DNA of 64,000 bases, taken from contig LBWJ01000010.1 of assembly GCA_000993595.1 (NCBI GenBank), positions 27,146 through 91,145 on the forward strand, read 5' to 3'. Positions 1-7,470 of the stretch are shown here, in pieces. Every line of letters begins with the position of its first letter. Positions within the stretch are counted from its first letter, which is position 1. This stretch comes from Candidatus Peregrinibacteria bacterium GW2011_GWC2_39_14 (GTDB taxonomy: Bacteria; Patescibacteriota; Gracilibacteria; UBA1369; UBA12463). Below the pieces are notes generated by a model. The model did not search any database and had not been told where the DNA came from. It saw only the letters and a list, made by a program, of their open reading frames with translations. The translations under genes and the position numbers were made by a program.

Positions 1-1673
1 TAAACAACAACGCACTTATCGCTTATCCAACGCAAATAAGCGATATATCACACGTCGCGGAAATTCTCGCAAAACATCTTGCAACTTCCGAAGACGATCT
101 CTTGCAAATCTTAAAAGGCAAAAACAGATATGTAATTTTAAAGAAAAAAATCGGTCCGGAAATTTCAATGAAAATAAAAGAAATAAAGAAAAACGATAAA
201 GATAAAAATTATAACGGAATCGGTCTTCAACCCGAATATTACAGATATTATCCAGAGAACACATTGGCTTCCAGTATAACGGGATTTCTTGATACAAGAA
301 ACCTCGGCGAATATGGAATTGAGGAAAAATTCGACACACTTCTTCGCGGAGAAAAAGGTGTATTCAAAACGCAAAAAGACTCCATGGGACGCCAAATTAC
401 AGTTGGTGAAAGCGTCATTCAGCCGGCAGTCGACGGCGACGATATAGTTTTAACAATCGACCGCTCAATTCAGATGGAAGCCGAAAAACTCGTACGCCAA
501 GGCGTAAAAAACTACAACGCAGACGCAGGTGAAATTATTGTCATGGAACCTTCAACCGGAAAAGTTCTCGCAATGGCGCAATTTCCAACCTTTGATCCAA
601 ATAAATATGGTGACGCATTCAAAAAAGAACCGTTAAGTCTAAGCACAGATGAAATAAAATCACTTATCCCAATTGAAGGCGCGGAAAACTCTTTTTGGCT
701 TTATATAGACCGCGAAAAAGGAAATCGTATACAAGTTTTTAAAGAAACTTATCCAAATAATTTAGTCGTATATACAAGATTTGCAAACTTAGTCGGACCG
801 GAAGTTTATAAAAATAAATCAGTCATGGAAGGATACGAACCAGGTTCGGTCTTCAAACCAATCGCAATGTCAGCCGCAATAGATGACGGTGAAGTTACTC
901 CAAACACAACTTACGTTGATTCCGGACCTGTCAAAGTCGATATCTATGAAATCAAAAATGCGACAAATCAATATTACGGCGTTATTAATATGGTCACAGT
1001 CCTCGAAAAATCCTTAAACACCGGAATGGCTTTTATTGCAAAAAAAATCGGTCGCACGCTTTTTTATAGTTACATCAAAAAATTTGGTTTCGGAGAAAAA
1101 ACAGATATTGAATTGCCATCTGAGGACCCGGGTCAAGTTGCGCACTTCTCCGGCTGGGCGGATAGCGAACTCATAACTCACGCATTCGGACAAGGTCTAA
1201 CCACAACTCCACTTCAGATGATTAGCTCATATTGTGCAATCGCAAACAAAGGGATTCGCATGAAGCCATATGTTATTGATAAAATAATCAAAAAAAATGG
1301 CCAAGTTGTAAAAACCGATCCTCGCCCAATAAACCAATCTATAACGGAAAAAACCGCTCAAACATTAACCGCGATGTTAACAAGCGCAGTTGAAAACGGC
1401 GTAGCCCACAACGGTCAAGTACCCGGCTACTATCTCGCAGGAAAAACCGGAACAGCCCAAACGTATTTCAAAGGAAAACCTCTCAACGGCACCGGCACCA
1501 CAATCGCAACCATGATCGGTTTTGGCCCAACCAGCAAGCCAAAATTCGCCATCCTCGTAAAATTCGATAAACCTCGTTCAAGTGAATGGGCTGATGTAAC
1601 AGCATCCCCAATCTTCTCCAAAATGTCACAATTTTTATTGAATTATTTCAACATTCAAAAAGATAAGAAGTAA
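1..1673 (+). CDS. Class B penicillin-binding protein (FtsI/PBP2-type transpeptidase), 5' partial
   Basis: Peptidoglycan DD-transpeptidase acting outside the membrane in septal or elongation wall synthesis. The reading frame is open from base 3, and its first codons read like the PBP dimerisation domain of FtsI (an AYPTQISD-like stretch followed by a helix ending in LLQILKGK), so the gene begins left of the window; the TTG at 102 is not a real start. The transpeptidase domain carries the SxxK nucleophile (GSVFKP, near 846), an SxN motif (SLN, near 1011) and KTGT (near 1443). Between the FDPNKY motif and the SVFK serine there is an extra segment of roughly 60 residues (about 610-830) rich in charged and aromatic residues, longer than the short linker usual in FtsI. 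FtsI versus PBP2 cannot be settled without the N-terminus. Confidence 0.93.
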   Translation, partial: NNNALIAYPTQISDISHVAEILAKHLATSEDDLLQILKGKNRYVILKKKIGPEISMKIKEIKKNDKDKNYNGIGLQPEYYRYYPENTLASSITGFLDTRNLGEYGIEEKFDTLLRGEKGVFKTQKDSMGRQITVGESVIQPAVDGDDIVLTIDRSIQMEAEKLVRQGVKNYNADAGEIIVMEPSTGKVLAMAQFPTFDPNKYGDAFKKEPLSLSTDEIKSLIPIEGAENSFWLYIDREKGNRIQVFKETYPNNLVVYTRFANLVGPEVYKNKSVMEGYEPGSVFKPIAMSAAIDDGEVTPNTTYVDSGPVKVDIYEIKNATNQYYGVINMVTVLEKSLNTGMAFIAKKIGRTLFYSYIKKFGFGEKTDIELPSEDPGQVAHFSGWADSELITHAFGQGLTTTPLQMISSYCAIANKGIRMKPYVIDKIIKKNGQVVKTDPRPINQSITEKTAQTLTAMLTSAVENGVAHNGQVPGYYLAGKTGTAQTYFKGKPLNGTGTTIATMIGFGPTSKPKFAILVKFDKPRSSEWADVTASPIFSKMSQFLLNYFNIQKDKK

Positions 1674-1788
1674 TATGTGATTCAAGAAACACACTTCGTC
1701 TTTATATCTTCACATCTTCGCGATACAATTTCTTCTGAATAATGTTAAAAATCATAATTTGATGTTAAACCTATAACAAATTACGCTC

Positions 1789-2433
1789 ATGATAAAAATT
1801 TCCGAAGCAATAACAGAAATATTTACAAAAAATCCATTTCTACAATTTGGCTTCCATTACAAATTATTCAACCTATCCCAGCTATCCTCTTTTATGAAAC
1901 CTCAAATAGAAGCAAGGACAAAAAAAGAAATCAAAACGAGCGCGATTACAATGAATCTTTCAAGGTCACAAAAACGACTTTCAAAAATAACAATTAAGCC
2001 CGAGCAATACAAAGCCGAAAACATAACGACATATTCGAATCTTTGCATAATGACATTTATTAAAACGCGAGAAATTCACGTAAAAATAAATAAATTTTAC
2101 GAAAAAATTCAAAGAGAAAAAACTTACATAACAATCAGCGAAGGAGTTAACGAAATAACAATTATTTTCGAAAATAAATTCATCAAAACACTACAAGATT
2201 TAATCAGCGAAAAGCCAAAATATAAAAAAGAAAATATATCCGCAATTGGGATTAAATTTGACGAAAAATACACGGAAATACCGGGATTAATACACTTTCT
2301 AGTCCAACATTTCATGATCCAAAATATAAACATCATAGAAATATCATCAACTTACACCGAACTATTTTTCTATATAGATAAAAACGATACAAAACTTGCA
2401 TTTGATACGTTATTCAACAGATTCCTGAATTAA
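1789..2433 (+). CDS. ACT-domain-like protein of unknown function
   Basis: A 214-residue protein of mostly Lys/Ile/Glu/Asn composition. I do not recognise a full-length family. The C-terminal 70 residues look like an ACT ligand-binding fold: a beta strand (ISAIGIKF), a PG turn before a helix (EIPGLIHFLVQHF), then NINIIEISST and a final TELFFYI strand, the pattern seen in aspartokinase ACT repeats. The N-terminal half holds basic segments (KKEIKTSAI, RSQKRLSKI) and an early helix that could bind a partner or nucleic acid. No kinase domain is present, so it is a stand-alone ACT-type sensor at most. Start ATG at 1789 has no Shine-Dalgarno. It lies 115 bases after the PBP gene in the same direction. 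Confidence 0.7.
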   Translation: MIKISEAITEIFTKNPFLQFGFHYKLFNLSQLSSFMKPQIEARTKKEIKTSAITMNLSRSQKRLSKITIKPEQYKAENITTYSNLCIMTFIKTREIHVKINKFYEKIQREKTYITISEGVNEITIIFENKFIKTLQDLISEKPKYKKENISAIGIKFDEKYTEIPGLIHFLVQHFMIQNINIIEISSTYTELFFYIDKNDTKLAFDTLFNRFLN

Positions 2434-2464
2434 TTTACCATACAACTAAACCTCCTTCTTTGGC

Positions 2465-2493
2465 TTGTGTTAAAGGCTTTTTTGGCGTATAAT
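2465..2493 (+). promoter_or_regulatory. Sigma70-type promoter for the transglutaminase-like gene
   Basis: TTGTGT (2465-2470), a 17-base spacer and a perfect TATAAT (2488-2493). Initiation near 2500 would leave a leader of about 37 A-rich bases before the ATG at 2537. Confidence 0.65.
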
Positions 2494-2536
2494 ATTATGA
2501 TATATCTGAAAAAACTGCAAAAAAACAAAAATAAAA

Positions 2537-3649
2537 ATGGAATTCGAAGACATACTATTAGCAGGTCATAATAAAAAAGATTACATACGAGCAATCACGA
2601 CAAATAAACCCTGGGTCACACTTATAGACCAAGGTGAAAACGAATTCGTAGAGCTAAGAGAACACGTTTTAGAAATAAGCGAACACACAAGAGGCGCAAT
2701 TTCAGGGACCTTAGAAGTCCCTATTGAAGTTGGGAAAAAAATAGTTTTAACAATGCCAAACGGAAAAACAAAACGTGAAATCATAAAAAGCATCGAAATC
2801 AAAGAAGTTGAACCAAGGGAAACAATATTAATAAAAACGCCAAATAGGGTTTATGAATTAGTTATAGCGAGAAACGAAGCCGAGCACGCGTCTTTAAAAT
2901 TTCTTCAAAATGGCTATTTAGATTATGACGATCCAGTCCCAAATGGGTTCTTTGTATGTTCGGCACGAGGAGGAGAAGAAATATATTTAACAACCGAAAA
3001 CGGATTATATATTAGAGCGAGAATTGGAGAAATGATGTTATTTGATAGTAGAAAAGATGAAACATTGAAATATAGAATACAACAAGCAAGAAAATTAACA
3101 GCAAACGCAAAAAATGATAAAGCAAAGGCGTTAATATTGGCAGGATATGTAAGTGAATGTCTTGGCGGACCTGATTTTGCAGAAAAATATGAAGAAGAGA
3201 GTGTAAAATTAAGAGAAAATGAAACAAAGTACGAATCAAACGGAGAATTCATTTTAATTGGAGACTATAAAATTGGAGTATGTGCACAAAAATCAATTTT
3301 ATTCAAATACTTAGCTGATCGAATCGGATTAAAATGTAGACTTATAGACGGAATGCTTTTTGGGGATACCGAAAGAGCAATTAGATATAGAAAAGGGACA
3401 GGCGACAACCGAACAAATATCTTTTTACCACATGATAAAATTAAAAGTGAAGGAATGCACATGTGGAATGTTGTTGAAATTGAAGGCAAAAATTATTTAA
3501 TGGATATCGAAAACAGTCCTAGTGAACTTATTGAAGAAAAAGAACCAAGAACAAAGCGTCACGTACGAGCAAATGGAGGGAATATCATAACCGGAGGGAT
3601 GGGCGGCCACAGCGTTTTATTCCGCAGAGAAGATATGGACAAAGATTAA
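2537..3649 (+). CDS. Protein with a C-terminal transglutaminase/EDR1-like cysteine domain
   Basis: A 370-residue protein, apparently cytoplasmic: no signal peptide or membrane segment. The C-terminal third holds a papain-like transglutaminase core: Cys about 248 in GVCAQKS, His about 308 in HMWNVVEI and Asp about 323 in LMDIENSP, the Cys-His-Asp triad in the right order and context (the cysteine heads a helix after a short strand, then the KCRLIDG strand). The N-terminal 200 residues are not recognised; they look beta-rich, followed by a helix-rich linker with YRIQQARKL. Substrate is unknown. Enzymes of this fold hydrolyse or crosslink peptides or deglycosylate peptides. It has its own promoter upstream and is followed by a convergent tRNA-Trp. 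Confidence 0.75.
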   Translation: MEFEDILLAGHNKKDYIRAITTNKPWVTLIDQGENEFVELREHVLEISEHTRGAISGTLEVPIEVGKKIVLTMPNGKTKREIIKSIEIKEVEPRETILIKTPNRVYELVIARNEAEHASLKFLQNGYLDYDDPVPNGFFVCSARGGEEIYLTTENGLYIRARIGEMMLFDSRKDETLKYRIQQARKLTANAKNDKAKALILAGYVSECLGGPDFAEKYEEESVKLRENETKYESNGEFILIGDYKIGVCAQKSILFKYLADRIGLKCRLIDGMLFGDTERAIRYRKGTGDNRTNIFLPHDKIKSEGMHMWNVVEIEGKNYLMDIENSPSELIEEKEPRTKRHVRANGGNIITGGMGGHSVLFRREDMDKD

Positions 3650-3674
3650 AGCTCCTTGGCAGGATACCGTCCCT

Positions 3675-3748
3675 TGGCAGGGCCTGCAGGAATCGAACCC
3701 GCATATTTCGCTTTGGAGGCGAACGTTCTACCATTGAACCAAGGCCCT
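3675..3748 (-). tRNA. tRNA-Trp(CCA)
   Basis: Read on the minus strand the cloverleaf is complete: acceptor AGGGCCT pairs with AGGCCCT, D arm GTTC/GAAC, anticodon stem TTCGC/GCGAA with loop CTCCAAA (anticodon CCA), T arm GCGGG TTCGATT CCTGC, discriminator G and an encoded CCA. The last 10 bases recur in direct orientation about 23 bases further on (near 3653-3662). Confidence 0.97.
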
Positions 3749-3779
3749 ATGACGATGCAATTATCAAGTATCAATGATC

Positions 3780-3871
3780 AATAATCAATCAATTATAGAA
3801 TTTTCAATTGAAAATTACCAATTTGAAAATTGTCTGATTATTGTAAGCAAATTGATAATTGATTATTCTCT
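3780..3871 (+). repeat. AT-rich spacer with dispersed repeat (copy 1)
   Basis: The gap between tRNA-Trp and rpmG is filled with short inverted runs such as AATTTTCAATTGAAAATT and ATTGATAATTGATTATTC. The 33 bases at 3836-3868 recur at 46719-46751 in the same orientation with two mismatches. Confidence 0.7.
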
Positions 3872-4048
3872 CTAATTGCTCTTCTTAATATCCTTTTTAC
3901 CATGCTCTGTTCTCTTTTTGCATTTTGAACAGAATTTGGTTTTCTTTGTGATATTTCCTTCAGCAGACTTGATATACTTTGAAGTGTAGTTCATTTTATT
4001 GCACTCTTTGCAGTACCAAGCGCAGAATATGCTTTTGCCTTTTGCCAT
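3872..4048 (-). CDS. rpmG: Ribosomal protein bL33
   Basis: A 58-residue protein of the large ribosomal subunit, shorter than common ORF-calling cutoffs. It starts MAKGKS, contains the two zinc-binding pairs CKEC and CSKC flanking an NYTSKY segment, and ends KKRTEHGKKDIKKSN, the bL33 layout (Cys-pair, NYT, Cys-pair, RKHT-like tail). It is thus the zinc-binding (C+) form. It carries extra residues around the first cysteine pair (IFCAWYC). No Shine-Dalgarno precedes the ATG. It stands alone between a tRNA and a lipoprotein gene, the latter transcribed in the same direction from just upstream (11 bases between the genes). Confidence 0.93.
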   Translation of the reverse strand: MAKGKSIFCAWYCKECNKMNYTSKYIKSAEGNITKKTKFCSKCKKRTEHGKKDIKKSN

Positions 4049-4059
4049 ATTTTAATTTT

Positions 4060-4380
4060 TTACATTGTTTTAGTAGATTCTTCTTCGCAACTTTTCACTA
4101 TTTCAATAATTTCATTCGTCGCTTCTACGTCAGACTTGAACTTCGTTACTATCTCAACCATTTTCTCGTTATCATCTGCCGGAAATCCGTTTTCTTTAAA
4201 AGCATTCTTAATAGTTGCAATTCCACCCTCTTGAGTAGCAAACAAGCTAGGGTTATCGATCGCAAGACAAGCAACTTGAGATGAAGCCTTAATATAGCTT
4301 GCACGGCTATATCTCTTCATACATCCCGAAACGCCGACAAAGATTACCATAGCTAATAATAAAATTGCAATCTTTTTCAT
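4060..4380 (-). CDS. Small predicted lipoprotein
   Basis: A 106-residue secreted protein. It begins MKKIAILLLAMVIFVG and has a lipobox VSGC, so signal peptidase II should cleave before Cys20 and the lipid anchor it to the membrane. The mature part contains ACLAIDNPSLF and a Glu/Lys-rich C-terminal helix; I recognise no family. A further cysteine sits near the C-terminus (KSCEEES). It shares orientation with rpmG and lies upstream of it. Confidence 0.75.
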   Translation of the reverse strand: MKKIAILLLAMVIFVGVSGCMKRYSRASYIKASSQVACLAIDNPSLFATQEGGIATIKNAFKENGFPADDNEKMVEIVTKFKSDVEATNEIIEIVKSCEEESTKTM

Positions 4381-4451
4381 ATATGTTTTGCTAAATGACT
4401 AAAGATATTTTATAACAACAATCAAATTCGCACAACTTTTATATACAAATA

Positions 4452-4460
4452 TGCTAAAAT
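4452..4460 (+). promoter_or_regulatory. Extended -10 promoter of tRNA-Ser(GGA)
   Basis: TGCTAAAAT fits an extended -10 (TGn then TAAAAT). Initiation would fall near 4467, ten bases before the tRNA. The same TATGnTAAAAT pattern precedes guaD (4954-4962) and the RlmI-like gene (36361-36369). Confidence 0.5.
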
Positions 4461-4477
4461 ACATCCGATTTCAAAAC

Positions 4478-4567
4478 GGAGAGGTCGCATAGTGGCCTAG
4501 TGCGTTCGCTTGGAAAGCGAATATACCTGAAAGGGTATCCAGGGTTCAAATCCCTGCCTCTCCGCCA
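4478..4567 (+). tRNA. tRNA-Ser(GGA)
   Basis: Class II tRNA of 90 bases with encoded CCA. Acceptor GGAGAGG pairs with CCTCTCC, anticodon stem TTCGC/GCGAA with loop TTGGAAA (anticodon GGA, reads UCC/UCU), long variable arm (TATACCTGAAAGGGTATC) and T arm CAGGG TTCAAAT CCCTG. Confidence 0.97.
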
Positions 4568-4749
4568 AATAATAGCGAGATTTGCGATTCGTAGCGCAGG
4601 TCTTGCCGAATTCTTGAGGCAAGCCGAAGCGAAGAAGGTCGAGTCAAAAATTAGACGAACGAACGTGAGGCTTATTTTTGAATGAGACCAGCAAATCCCT
4701 ATTGCAAACGAAACAACAGCATTGTTAGTGAACAAACACAGCGCAAAGG

Positions 4750-4781
4750 CTTATTTCAAACTTTTTCAGTTTTTCCCTTGT
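4750..4781 (+). repeat. 32-base tRNA-flank repeat, copy 1
   Basis: Identical over 32 bases to 8221-8252. It contains AAACT-TTTTC-AGTTT followed by a T run, which could form a weak terminator-like hairpin in RNA from the upstream tRNA. The end (TTTTTCCCTTGTG-like) also recurs on the minus strand near 10969-10983. Confidence 0.85.
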
Positions 4782-4851
4782 ACACACAGAATTTGATCTA
4801 AACCTTTTACGAAAATAGAAACCGGCAAAACTCTATCGCAAAACCATATGC

Positions 4852-4918
4852 GTTTTATATCATTTATATATAACTTTGATATAAGAAGTATATAAGATTG
4901 ATATAATTTACATACGAA
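4852..4918 (+). repeat. 67-base AT-rich repeat, copy 1 (inverted with respect to 11028-11094)
   Basis: Aligned without gaps to the reverse complement of 11028-11094 with four mismatches. Nearly pure A/T with internal near-palindromes built on ATATCATTTATATAT and GATTGATATAAT. Both copies lie downstream of a tRNA-Ser gene and point away from it. Confidence 0.9.
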
Positions 4919-4971
4919 TTTAAAAAGATGACGCCCAACCCAATCCCCTTTTATGGTAAAATTAAACAAAT

Positions 4972-5436
4972 ATGAATAAATTCATGCAAATTGCGGTTCA
5001 AGAAGCCTTAAAAGGCATGCGTGCAAACCATGGCGGTCCTTTTGGCGCTGTAATAACAAAAAACGGAAAAATCGTCGCACAGGCACACAATATGGTTGTA
5101 AAAACAAACGATCCAACGGCACACGCAGAAATAACCGCAATAAGAGCCGCGACAAAAAAATTCAAAAGGTTTGATTTATCAGATTGTGAAATTCATTCAT
5201 CGTGCGAACCGTGCCCAATGTGTTTTGCCGCAATCCACTGGGCAAAAATGCGCAAATTATACTTCGCATGCACGCGCAAAGACGCCGCAAATATCGGATT
5301 TGATGACAAATTCATATACGACGTAATCCTTGGAAAAGCAAAGCGCAAACAAGTTTCCATCGAAAAAATCGACCGCACAAATTCAATGAAGCCATTTCAA
5401 GAATGGCAAAAAAAACAAAATAAAACACGCTACTAA
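4972..5436 (+). CDS. guaD: Guanine deaminase (GuaD-type cytidine-deaminase fold)
   Basis: Zinc-dependent deaminase expected to convert guanine to xanthine in the cytoplasm (purine salvage or catabolism). The 154 residues carry the zinc site HAE (His51, catalytic Glu53) and PCxxC (Cys81, Cys84), with the NDPTAHAEITAIR context. The GFDDKFIYD segment and the C-terminal PFQEW motif match bacterial GuaD (domain-swapped tail) better than TadA. GGPFGAVI near residue 21 is also GuaD-like. A tRNA- or free-adenosine deaminase is the main alternative. The start ATG follows an extended -10 (4954-4962) by nine bases, so the mRNA has almost no leader. The M50 protease gene follows 13 bases downstream. Confidence 0.88.
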   Translation: MNKFMQIAVQEALKGMRANHGGPFGAVITKNGKIVAQAHNMVVKTNDPTAHAEITAIRAATKKFKRFDLSDCEIHSSCEPCPMCFAAIHWAKMRKLYFACTRKDAANIGFDDKFIYDVILGKAKRKQVSIEKIDRTNSMKPFQEWQKKQNKTRY

Positions 5437-5449
5437 CACAAAATAAATA

Positions 5450-6091
5450 ATGGAATTTTCGTTCAACATAATCAACTTTATATATTCCTCAATTGGCTTT
5501 TTAATCGCAATAACAGTTCATGAATTTTCACATGCATATACCGCTGACGCACTTGGCGATCCTACCCCAAGACTTGCTGGACGGGTAAGTTTAAACCCTT
5601 TAAGGCACCTAGACGTTGTTGGAACAATGATGATTATACTCATACATTTCGGATGGGGAAAACCGGTTCCAACAAATCCAAAATATTTCAGAAAACCACT
5701 CGCCTACTCTACTTTTACGGCTATCGTAGGCCCTTTATCAAATTTACTCCTAGCGATTTTAATCGCAGTTTTTATGAAATATACACAAGATTTTTCGCCG
5801 GCATGGATGCGCGATATGTTTACAATAATAATATGGACCAACATCATGCTTTGCGTCTTCAATTTAATCCCAATCCCCCCGCTCGACGGATCACATTTAA
5901 TCGGACTTTTCATCCCACAAAAATACTCAAACGCATACATGCGCTTTATGGAATCCGGTCAAATCTATCTCATTCTATTTATTGCCGCAGATTATCTTTT
6001 AATATCACGCTGGTTTGGCTTTTCAATCCTCGAATCCATCGTCGGCACCATTTCAAATTATTTAATGATTGTTGTATTTCTCGGCGCATAG
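5450..6091 (+). CDS. M50 site-2 protease family membrane metallopeptidase
   Basis: Integral membrane zinc protease, a family that cleaves membrane-embedded substrates such as anti-sigma factors. The 213 residues hold about five or six hydrophobic helices. The first helix carries the HExxH zinc motif (HEFSH, residues 24-28) and a later one the third-ligand motif NLIPIPPLDGSHL. The protein matches the short Rip-like, PDZ-less M50 form common in thermophiles and CPR. It directly follows guaD, probably in one transcript, although the two functions are not obviously linked. Confidence 0.9.
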   Translation: MEFSFNIINFIYSSIGFLIAITVHEFSHAYTADALGDPTPRLAGRVSLNPLRHLDVVGTMMIILIHFGWGKPVPTNPKYFRKPLAYSTFTAIVGPLSNLLLAILIAVFMKYTQDFSPAWMRDMFTIIIWTNIMLCVFNLIPIPPLDGSHLIGLFIPQKYSNAYMRFMESGQIYLILFIAADYLLISRWFGFSILESIVGTISNYLMIVVFLGA

Positions 6092-6130
6092 AGTAATAAT
6101 TGAATTGCTCTTTCTTGTTCGTGAAAAACC

Positions 6131-6136
6131 TATAAT
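6131..6136 (+). promoter_or_regulatory. -10 box of the candidate ncRNA
   Basis: A perfect TATAAT. The best -35 match, TTGCTC at 6105-6110, leaves a long 20-base spacer, so the promoter is plausible but not strong. Confidence 0.4.
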
Positions 6137-6142
6137 ACTCTC

Positions 6143-6262
6143 TCTCAAGCACTATATGGGATTTCAATATTTAGCCTGACCGTGGTCAAGCTGTGAGACG
6201 TCCCACCTCTTTAAAACGAGGGTGTTAGTATTTAGGCGAGTACACGGCAAAAAGGAGCTTTT
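6143..6262 (+). ncRNA. Candidate structured small RNA (unassigned; 6S-like at best)
   Basis: About 120 bases with no plausible reading frame lie between a TATAAT and the short hairpin AAAAAGGAGCTTTTT (6250-6264). Within it CCACCTC and GAGGGTG (6203-6223) form a hairpin. CCGTG (near 6180) can pair with CACGG (near 6243), and GCCT (near 6174) with AGGC (near 6234); the last two cross each other and would make a pseudoknot or alternative folds. GC content is higher than in neighbouring spacers. It lacks the SRP-RNA, tmRNA and RNase P signatures I know. A 6S-type RNA is possible but unproven. Confidence 0.35.
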
Positions 6263-6266
6263 TAAA

Positions 6267-6533
6267 TTAACTAGAAAGACCAAGTTTCTTTTTAGCGGCA
6301 ACAACCATTAAATTTGTTCTATCAAGCGGCTCATACGCCATTTTGTCATCTCCGGCCCATTTCAAAATAACAAGATCAATAACACGAGCCGTTCTGCTCG
6401 TCATACCGGTAATAACGCTTCTTACCGCCTCGGCATCGGCCGCAAACAAAACCTCTGAAGAACCAGGTTTGCCTTCAATCGCACCTCTTTCAGGCACAAC
6501 TACGATTTTATACGTTCCTCCGTATGTATCCAT
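6267..6533 (-). CDS. Small hypothetical protein
   Basis: An 88-residue protein not recognised as any family. It starts MDTYGGTYKIVVVPERGAIEGK. A central Ala/Val/Arg-rich amphipathic part (ADAEAVRSVITGMTSRTARVIDLVILKW) precedes a C-terminal basic tail AAKKKLGLSS. No signal peptide or cysteines. Its Val/Gly/Ala/Arg composition differs from the Lys/Asn-rich + strand genes and resembles the other minus-strand orphans at 11256, 13012 and 30584. It ends next to the candidate ncRNA, convergent with it. Confidence 0.55.
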   Translation of the reverse strand: MDTYGGTYKIVVVPERGAIEGKPGSSEVLFAADAEAVRSVITGMTSRTARVIDLVILKWAGDDKMAYEPLDRTNLMVVAAKKKLGLSS

Positions 6534-6615
6534 ATTTTTTTGTTAGGAGATTTAATATACAAAACGCATCAAAATAAGTCAAACTTGAAAAAACCATTGA
6601 CGAAATGAAAAGTAC

Positions 6616-6644
6616 TTGATAATATATAACAAAATTGTTATAAT
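6616..6644 (+). promoter_or_regulatory. Promoter of the toxin-antitoxin pair
   Basis: TTGATA (6616-6621), a 17-base spacer and TATAAT (6639-6644). The toxin ATG begins only five bases beyond the -10, so transcription should start at or inside the start codon (leaderless mRNA). AATATATAACAAAATTGTTATAATATT around it is a near-palindrome that could serve as the antitoxin operator. Confidence 0.7.
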
Positions 6645-6648
6645 ATTT

Positions 6649-6990
6649 ATGGACATTGAGTTCTTTGAATCATCACGAGGCGATTGTCCCATTAAAAACT
6701 TTTTATTAAGTATATCAGCTAAACGCGGAGCAAAAATTACGTTAAGGCTAGAACGTATTGAAAAATACACCATACTACAATCGTTAAACGCCGGAATATT
6801 AGAAAAAATGGCAGGATATGAAAAATACAATCTTTATGAATTTAAAACACGCTTTCAAAACACACAATACAGAATAATTTGTCATTTACATAACGCAAAA
6901 CTTGTCCTGTTACACGGATTTATCAAAAAATCACCAAAAATACCACAAAAAGAGATTAACACAGCAATTGGAAGAATAAAATTAATATAA
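6649..6990 (+). CDS. HigB/RelE-like toxin (Gp49/DUF891 type)
   Basis: A 113-residue protein resembling the phage-derived Gp49-like, HigB-type branch of RelE toxins, predicted ribosome-dependent mRNA interferases. Seen: an N-terminal strand (MDIEFFES) and then a CPIKNFLLSI helix; a second helix pair with LRLERIEKY; ILEKMAGYEKYNLYEFKTRF, the usual LYELR-like strand; and a core with QYRIICHLHNAKLVLLHGFIKKSPKIP, matching the family's YRi-y-...lLHgF-KKs-ktP signature. The toxin-first order with an Xre antitoxin 17 bases downstream supports HigBA. The start at 6649 was chosen because it follows the promoter directly. Confidence 0.85.
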   Translation: MDIEFFESSRGDCPIKNFLLSISAKRGAKITLRLERIEKYTILQSLNAGILEKMAGYEKYNLYEFKTRFQNTQYRIICHLHNAKLVLLHGFIKKSPKIPQKEINTAIGRIKLI

Positions 6991-7007
6991 CAATTTAACT
7001 CAATATC

Positions 7008-7448
7008 ATGGACCTGAAAGAATTTAAAAAAATCGCCTTAAAAAACAAAAAATTTAAAAACGAATATGAAAAATACGATATAGCTTTTGAAATCGGCCAA
7101 ATGATAATTGAAGCAAGAATCTTAAAAGGCATCACGCAAAACCAATTAGCTAGTTTAGTTAAAACAAAACAACCAAGCATTGCACGACTAGAAAACGGAC
7201 AAAAATTACCAAGCTTAAGATTCTTGTCAAAAATAGCTAAAGCTCTTAAAACTCATCTAATAGCGCCTAAATTTGCTATTTTTGAAACCAAATTATCAAC
7301 TTATCAACAATTCATTCCTGCGTCATGTGAATATTCAACAACAACCCCTACAACATTTAACGCATATAACACGAAAAAATCACAATACAATTATATCAAT
7401 AATATTTCAAATAATAACGAAAAAGAAATTATTCCTATATGTAAATGA
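7008..7448 (+). CDS. Xre-family antitoxin (HigA-like)
   Basis: A 146-residue DNA-binding protein and likely antitoxin for the preceding gene. Residues about 22-80 form a Cro/C1-type helix-turn-helix (IGQMIIEARILKGITQNQLA then KQPSIARLENGQKLPSLRFLSKIAKAL). The N-terminal helix (DLKEFKKIALKNKKFKNEYEK) is of the kind that contacts HigB toxins. The C-terminal 60 residues are low-complexity and Thr/Asn-rich (STTTPTTFNAYNTKK), probably disordered, and longer than in typical HigA. It would repress its own promoter upstream of the toxin. Confidence 0.85.
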   Translation: MDLKEFKKIALKNKKFKNEYEKYDIAFEIGQMIIEARILKGITQNQLASLVKTKQPSIARLENGQKLPSLRFLSKIAKALKTHLIAPKFAIFETKLSTYQQFIPASCEYSTTTPTTFNAYNTKKSQYNYINNISNNNEKEIIPICK

Positions 7449-7470
7449 TTTAACTTTTAACAATAAAACT

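Larger units (their letters stand above)
4568..4971 (+). other. 404-base gene-free tRNA 3' flank made of dispersed repeats
   Basis: No gene is supported here; open frames are shadows of repeat sequence. It holds a GTAGCGCAGG block, a hairpin TTGCCGAATTCTTGAGGCAA (4602-4621, also behind tRNA-Pro near 29834-29853), a GAAGCGAAG run, a 32-base block (4750-4781) shared with the tRNA-Thr flank, and a 67-base AT-rich block (4852-4918) shared with the tRNA-Ser(CGA) flank. Its last bases contain the extended -10 of guaD. Confidence 0.75.

Noticed and set aside
102..1673. TTG at 102 as the true start of the PBP gene
   Set aside because: The frame is open to base 3, and the upstream codons match the FtsI dimerisation domain, so the gene simply enters from the left.
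3652..3685. Direct repeat of the tRNA-Trp 3' end as an attachment site
   Set aside because: Only about 10 bases are repeated, 23 bases apart, and no integrase or phage gene is in reach.
4454..4735. 93-codon reading frame antisense to tRNA-Ser(GGA)
   Set aside because: It runs across the tRNA and its repeat flank; the protein has tRNA-derived sequence and no family. Similar frames cross tRNA-Thr, tRNA-Ser(CGA) and tRNA-Pro.
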